A stretch of 64,000 bases of DNA from Actinoplanes sp. N902-109. Its GTDB lineage: Bacteria; Actinomycetota; Actinomycetes; Mycobacteriales; Micromonosporaceae. How positions within the stretch are numbered: the stretch's first letter is position 1; each line of letters begins with the position of its first letter. Made by a program: the position numbers and the translations under genes. The stretch is taken from NCBI RefSeq assembly GCF_000389965.1, contig NC_021191.1, positions 7,999,501 through 8,063,500 on the forward strand, read 5' to 3'. Under the pieces are notes generated by a model. It did not search any database, was not told the origin of the DNA, and worked only from the letters and a program-made list of their open reading frames with translations. Shown in pieces: positions 59,964 through 64,000 of this stretch.

Positions 59964-61250
59964 GTGGGTGTCATCGACCTCGGCGTCGTGACCCCGTACG
60001 AGCCGTCCGAGCCCGGCCGGCCGCGCCTCCGCCTGATCGCCGCCGTGCTGGCCGTCCTCAGCCTGATGGCGCTCACCGGTTCCGCACCACCCCGCTCGCA
60101 CGCGCTCAGCACGCTGTGGACCATCCCGGTCAACGGCAACGAGGACTCCTTCACGCTGACCCCGGACGGCGTCTACGTGCTGTCGTCGCTCGGGGCCCGG
60201 CGGATCACCGCGTACGAGCCCCGCACCGGCCGCATCCGCTGGACCAGGCTGCGCCCGGACGACACCTCGTGGATCGGCGTGGTCGACAGCGGGGTGCTGG
60301 TGGCCCCGGCCATCGACGACGACACCACCCAGAACATCGCCATCGACACCGGCACCGGGCGGCAGCTGTGGCGGCGACCCGGCGACGCGGTGGCGATCTC
60401 AGCCGGCCGGGTGCTGCTCACCGTCGGCGACGCCGAGGGGCCCTCGATCCGCCGGTTGGATGTCGTGGACCTGCACACCGGCACCGTCGTGTGGTCCCAC
60501 CCGGCCGACCGGCGGCGCACCTGGGTCGCCACCGGCGGCGAACACCCGGACCGGATCGCCGTGGTCACCGCGGACGGACAGGTGACGGTGCACGACTTCG
60601 GCACCGGCCGGGTCCTGGCCGCCCGGCAGCTGCCGCTGGCCGCCGGCACCCAGCATCCCGACGAGCCCAGCGGGATCGGTGTCGCGGGCCACTCGCTGGT
60701 CCTGCCCGGCCCGGACGGCGACCTGTCGACCGTACGGCTGTTCGACCTCACCACCCTGCGCGAACGCTGGCAGGTGTCGTCGCCGTCGCTGAGCGGCTTC
60801 TACGAGTGCGGGCCGGTGCTCTGCCTCAACGACGCCAACGGCCTCACCGGGTACGACGCGGACACCGGCCGGGTGCTGTGGCGCCGGCCCGGCGACGGGT
60901 ACGCCGCAAGCCTCGGCCGCGACCGGCTCGTGATCGAAACCGGTAGCGAGGGTGCCCGGCGGGTCCTCGCCGACGCCCGCACCGGCCGCGAGCTGACCGA
61001 CCTCGGCACCGGCTCGCTGGGGTACGGCTACGACTCCGACGGTCCGTTCTACGCGCTGTTCCTGACCCGCGACCCGCCCGGGCGCACCGCCGTGGGCGAG
61101 CTCGACGAGCACACCGGCGCCATCGAGCTGCGCGGCGCCCTCGACCCCAGTGCCGACTACTGCCAGAGCGCCGGTGACCTGCTGGCCTGCATCACCGGCG
61201 GTGGGCGGCTCACCGTCACCGCCGTGGGCCCTTCCCGATACGCTGCCTGA
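59964..61250 (+). CDS. Membrane-anchored PQQ-like beta-propeller protein, paralogue 1
   Basis: The 428-residue protein begins MGVIDLGVVTPYEP, followed by one membrane helix (LRLIAAVLAVLSLMALTGSA) and a propeller of seven or so blades. The blades have PQQ-like repeats such as YEPRTGRIRW, IDTGTGRQLWRRPG, VDLHTGTVVWSHP and YDADTGRVLWRRPG. Two Cys pairs (YECGPVLCLND and YCQSAGDLLACIT) are shared with the next gene. No catalytic residues of quinoprotein dehydrogenases are apparent, so it probably senses or binds something outside the membrane. The stop is 1 bp before the next ATG. Confidence 0.8.
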   Translation: MGVIDLGVVTPYEPSEPGRPRLRLIAAVLAVLSLMALTGSAPPRSHALSTLWTIPVNGNEDSFTLTPDGVYVLSSLGARRITAYEPRTGRIRWTRLRPDDTSWIGVVDSGVLVAPAIDDDTTQNIAIDTGTGRQLWRRPGDAVAISAGRVLLTVGDAEGPSIRRLDVVDLHTGTVVWSHPADRRRTWVATGGEHPDRIAVVTADGQVTVHDFGTGRVLAARQLPLAAGTQHPDEPSGIGVAGHSLVLPGPDGDLSTVRLFDLTTLRERWQVSSPSLSGFYECGPVLCLNDANGLTGYDADTGRVLWRRPGDGYAASLGRDRLVIETGSEGARRVLADARTGRELTDLGTGSLGYGYDSDGPFYALFLTRDPPGRTAVGELDEHTGAIELRGALDPSADYCQSAGDLLACITGGGRLTVTAVGPSRYAA

Positions 61251-61251
61251 C

Positions 61252-62631
61252 ATGGGGGTCATCGAGCTCGGCCTCGTCACCGGTGAGCAGGAGCCGCCGG
61301 CGCTTGCGGAGCGGCATCGGCTGGGCAGCCCCCGCGAGATCCGGCGCGTGCTGGTGGCCGCGGTCGCCCTGGTGTGCCTGCTCGCGGTCACCGCGTCGGC
61401 ACCCCCGCGCTCGCACGGGCCGGCCCAGCTGTGGAGCATCCCGATGGCCGGTGGCAACGAGTCGTACACCATGACCGCCGACCACGTGTACGTGTTCACC
61501 AACGCCCCGGGCGGGCGGCGGCTGAGCGCGTACGAACTCCGCACCGGCACCATGCTCTGGAGCACCACCGTGATGGCCGACGCATCGTGGCTGGGGGCCA
61601 TCAAGTCCGGCGTGTTGCTGCTACCGGCCGGCACCCAGTCCGTCGAGTTCGACACCGACGACGGCGGGCAGGGCTTCCGCGAGTTCACCCGCGAGACGAT
61701 CGCCATCGACGCGGCCACCGGGCGCGAGCTGTGGCGCCTGCCCGGCGAGTATTCCGTGGCCACCGATCGGCAGGTGCTGCTGGCCGAGTGGGACGACTCC
61801 GGCGCCGTCGCCCGGACCCTGCGGGTGGCCGGCCTGCGCGACGGCGTCACCGCGTGGACCCAGACCGGGCACGGCGTGCATACCTGGGTCGCCGCGGACA
61901 CCGGCGACGCCAGCCGGTTGATCACCGCGACGGCCGACGGGCTGGTGGAGGTCCGCGGCTTCGCCGACGGCCGGCTCGTCACCAGTGGGCAGCTGCCCTG
62001 GCAGAAGCCGCCCGGCACCGGCGAGCGCTCGACGGACATCAGCATCGAGGACCACCTGCTGGTGGTCCGCAACATGATCCACGACAACATCGGCGACCGG
62101 GCCGTCGTCGCCGCCTACGACACCGGCACGCTGCGTGAGCGGTGGCACGTCGACAGCACCGGCTTCGGCGGGTCGTACGGCTGCGGGCCGGTCATGTGTC
62201 TCAACGACAGCGCCGGCATCTCCGGCTACGACCCGGCCACCGGTGCACGGCGCTGGCATCGGCCCGGCCTCGGCTACGCCATCCTGATCAGCCACGACCG
62301 GCTCATCGTCGACGAGGGGCAGGACGGCACCCGGCACTCGGTGGTCGACGCCCGCACCGGCGCCACCCTGGCCGGGCTGGGCGACGGCATGGTGGTCTGG
62401 GACTACGAGGACGTCGGCGAGCAGACGTACGTGCTCCGCCGCACCGCCGACCCGCCGGGGCTGACCGCCGTCGGCGAGGTGGACGGGCGCACCGGCAAGG
62501 TGATCCTCCGCGGCACGGTCGACCAGGTGCAGGACTACGGCTGCCAGTCGGCCGGGGAGCTGCTGGCCTGCTCGACCGTCGACGGCCGGCTGACCATCAC
62601 CGACATCACCCCGGTCACGGCCGGCGGCTGA
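61252..62631 (+). CDS. Membrane-anchored PQQ-like beta-propeller protein, paralogue 2
   Basis: The 459-residue paralogue of the preceding gene has the same start (MGVIELGLVTGEQE), one membrane helix (VLVAAVALVCLLAVTASAPP) and propeller repeats (YELRTGTMLW, IDAATGRELWRLPG, YDPATGARRWHRPG). The Cys pairs YGCGPVMCLND and GCQSAGELLACST are conserved. It is about 30 residues longer, with an insertion near TQSVEFDTDDGGQGFREFTR. The end overlaps the convergent prfA by 17 bp. The pair arose by tandem duplication. Confidence 0.8.
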   Translation: MGVIELGLVTGEQEPPALAERHRLGSPREIRRVLVAAVALVCLLAVTASAPPRSHGPAQLWSIPMAGGNESYTMTADHVYVFTNAPGGRRLSAYELRTGTMLWSTTVMADASWLGAIKSGVLLLPAGTQSVEFDTDDGGQGFREFTRETIAIDAATGRELWRLPGEYSVATDRQVLLAEWDDSGAVARTLRVAGLRDGVTAWTQTGHGVHTWVAADTGDASRLITATADGLVEVRGFADGRLVTSGQLPWQKPPGTGERSTDISIEDHLLVVRNMIHDNIGDRAVVAAYDTGTLRERWHVDSTGFGGSYGCGPVMCLNDSAGISGYDPATGARRWHRPGLGYAILISHDRLIVDEGQDGTRHSVVDARTGATLAGLGDGMVVWDYEDVGEQTYVLRRTADPPGLTAVGEVDGRTGKVILRGTVDQVQDYGCQSAGELLACSTVDGRLTITDITPVTAGG

Positions 62632-63706
62632 TCTCCGACTCGCCGGACAGCCGGGCGGCCCGGTCGGCCTCGGCCAGCGCGTCCAGCACCGCGTCCAGCT
62701 CGCCGCCGAGCACCAGGTCGAGGTTGTACGCGGTGTAGCCGATCCGGTGATCGGTGATCCGGTTCTGCGGGAAGTTGTACGTCCGGATCCGCTCGGACCG
62801 GTCCACCGTGCGCACCTGCGCCTTGCGCGCGTCGGACGCGGCGGCGTCGGCCTCCTCCTGCGCGGCGGCCAGCAGCCGGGCCCGCAGGATACGCATCGCC
62901 TGCTCGCGGTTCTGCAGCTGGCTCTTCTCGTTCTGGCAGCTCACCACGATGCCGGTGGGCAGGTGGGTGATCCGTACGGCGGAGTCGGTGGTGTTGACGG
63001 ACTGGCCGCCCGGGCCCGACGAGCGGAACACGTCGACCCGGATGTCGCCCGGATCGATCTGCACGTCCACGTCCTCCGCCTCGGGCAGCACCAGCACCCC
63101 GGCGGCCGACGTGTGGATGCGGCCCTGCGACTCGGTGACGGGCACCCGCTGCACGCGGTGCACGCCGCCCTCCCACTTCATCCGCGACCAGACCCCGTGG
63201 CCGCCCTCGGGCATGCCCTTGGTCTTGACCGCGACGGAGACGTCCTTGACGCCGCCCAGATCCGACTCCTGCGCGTCGATCACCTCGACCACCCAGCCGC
63301 GCCGCTCGGCGTAGCGGGTGTACATCCGCAGCAGGTCCCCGGCGAACAGCGCCGACTCCTGGCCACCCTCACCGGCCTTGATCTCGACGATCACGTCCTT
63401 GGCGTCGTGCGGGTCGCGCGGGATCAGCATCTCGCCGAGCTTCTCCTCCAGCGGCGGCAGCGTGGCGGCGACCGCCTCCACCTCACCGGCGAACGAGGGG
63501 TCCTCGACCACCAGCTCCCTGGCCGCGGCCAGATCGGCGCGCGCGGCCTCCAGCTCGGTGTGCGCCGCATACACGGGCGCCAGCTCCGCGAAGCGCCGCC
63601 CGACCCGGCGCACCAGGGCCTGGTCGGAGTGGATGGAGGGGTCCTCCATCTGCTTCTCGAGCTGCGCGTACTCGTCCAGCAGCTGGCTGAGCCGGTCGTT
63701 GCTCAC
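62615..63706 (-). CDS. prfA: Peptide chain release factor 1
   Basis: The 363-residue class I release factor reads UAA and UAG. The stop-codon-recognition tripeptide PVT is at 189-191 (VQRVPVTESQGR) and the GGQ motif at 233-235 (SSGPGGQSVNTTD). EIKAGEGGQESALFAGDLLR is the RF1-family segment. It is normally next to prmC in actinobacteria; here the GGDEF-propeller insertion separates them. Confidence 0.97.
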   Translation of the reverse strand: MSNDRLSQLLDEYAQLEKQMEDPSIHSDQALVRRVGRRFAELAPVYAAHTELEAARADLAAARELVVEDPSFAGEVEAVAATLPPLEEKLGEMLIPRDPHDAKDVIVEIKAGEGGQESALFAGDLLRMYTRYAERRGWVVEVIDAQESDLGGVKDVSVAVKTKGMPEGGHGVWSRMKWEGGVHRVQRVPVTESQGRIHTSAAGVLVLPEAEDVDVQIDPGDIRVDVFRSSGPGGQSVNTTDSAVRITHLPTGIVVSCQNEKSQLQNREQAMRILRARLLAAAQEEADAAASDARKAQVRTVDRSERIRTYNFPQNRITDHRIGYTAYNLDLVLGGELDAVLDALAEADRAARLSGESEISRRP

Positions 63707-63725
63707 GGTTCTCCCCTACATGCCA

Positions 63726-63762
63726 ACGGCGCCCGGCCCCCTGAACGGGAACCGGGCGCCGT
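63726..63762 (-). terminator. Terminator between rpmE and prfA
   Basis: ACGGCGCCCGG (63726-63736) pairs with CCGGGCGCCGT (63752-63762), 11 bp, with a 15-nt loop. It begins 9 bp after the rpmE stop on the minus strand. It may limit read-through from rpmE into prfA. Confidence 0.7.
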
Positions 63763-63770
63763 GGAGGCCG

Positions 63771-63998
63771 TTACTTCTTCTTGGTGCCGCCGGCGTTGAC
63801 CTTCGCGTACTTCGCCTGGAACTTCGCGACGCGACCCGCGGTGTCCAGCACGCGCTGCTTGCCCGTGTAGAACGGGTGGCAGGCGCTGCAGGTCTCGACG
63901 CGGATGTCGCCCTTGGCGGTGCTGCGGGTCGTGAAAGTGCTGCCGCAGGAGCAGATGACCTCGGTCGAGGTGTACTCCGGGTGGATGCCGTTCTTCAT
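63771..63998 (-). CDS. rpmE: 50S ribosomal protein L31, zinc-binding (C+) form
   Basis: The 75-residue L31 has the zinc cysteines CSC (16-18 region, EVICSCGS) and CSAC (ETCSACHPFYTGKQ). This is therefore the C+ type, which is replaced by a zinc-free paralogue under zinc limitation in actinobacteria. GKQRVLDTAGRVAKFQAKYA and a Lys tail complete it. The start ATG is 2 bp from the window end, so its promoter is outside. Confidence 0.97.
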   Translation of the reverse strand: MKNGIHPEYTSTEVICSCGSTFTTRSTAKGDIRVETCSACHPFYTGKQRVLDTAGRVAKFQAKYAKVNAGGTKKK

Positions 63999-64000
63999 GT

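Overview
The window is high-GC actinobacterial chromosome with a strong G/C third-position bias, frequent GTG starts, and tightly packed operons with ATGA or TGATG overlaps. Gene content and order (rpmE-prfA-prmC-tsaC-LMW phosphatase-glyA-atp operon; mce-thiolase-meaB beside two DivIVA-like coiled-coil genes; nucS, murA and PduO-type adenosyltransferase nearby) resemble, from memory, the Streptomyces coelicolor core around SCO5359-SCO5419. Protein styles suggest a filamentous Micromonosporaceae member such as Actinoplanes; that placement is inference. No rRNA, tRNA, CRISPR array, prophage or intact insertion sequence was seen.

Left part (1-19.2 kb): a partial HTH regulator, the 180-kDa NAD-glutamate dehydrogenase, a lipoprotein class B penicillin-binding protein, an arginase-family enzyme with a very long repetitive acidic tail, and a thioredoxin-TPR protein. 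These are followed by a branched-chain acyl-CoA block: isobutyryl-CoA mutase large subunit (icmA), two c-di-GMP signalling membrane proteins, meaB, acetyl-CoA acetyltransferase and methylmalonyl-CoA epimerase. A TTAA-containing palindrome recurs in front of icmA and in the thiolase/mce divergent promoter. An adenosylcobalamin-supplying adenosyltransferase lies at 38.9 kb.

Middle part (19.3-41.5 kb): two Scy/FilP-like coiled-coil genes with 11-residue repeats, an AI-2E-type transporter, a DUF6297/ATPase ABC exporter, an aldehyde dehydrogenase, small conserved genes, a 102-bp inverted repeat next to nucS, and a three-gene cassette (membrane protein, EccC-like FtsK/SpoIIIE ATPase, small membrane protein), which is the best candidate for an undescribed system. 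Then come 3-hydroxybutyryl-CoA dehydrogenase, murA with Asp117, the adenosyltransferase, and a divergent SDR/XRE pair with twin identical palindromes.

Right part (41.5-64 kb): a 1.2-kb gene-free stretch almost devoid of T on the + strand, DUF2550, then atpC. atpC is separated from the rest of the ATP synthase operon (atpZ-B-E-F-H-A-G-D) by an LCP-family cell-wall ligase gene and by a terminator after atpD. Upstream are an AtpI-like gene and glyA, then an SDR-DUF2867 protein, two divergent copies of threonylcarbamoyl-AMP synthase around a tyrosine phosphatase, and prmC. A GGDEF gene and two tandem beta-propeller paralogues are inserted before prfA and rpmE.
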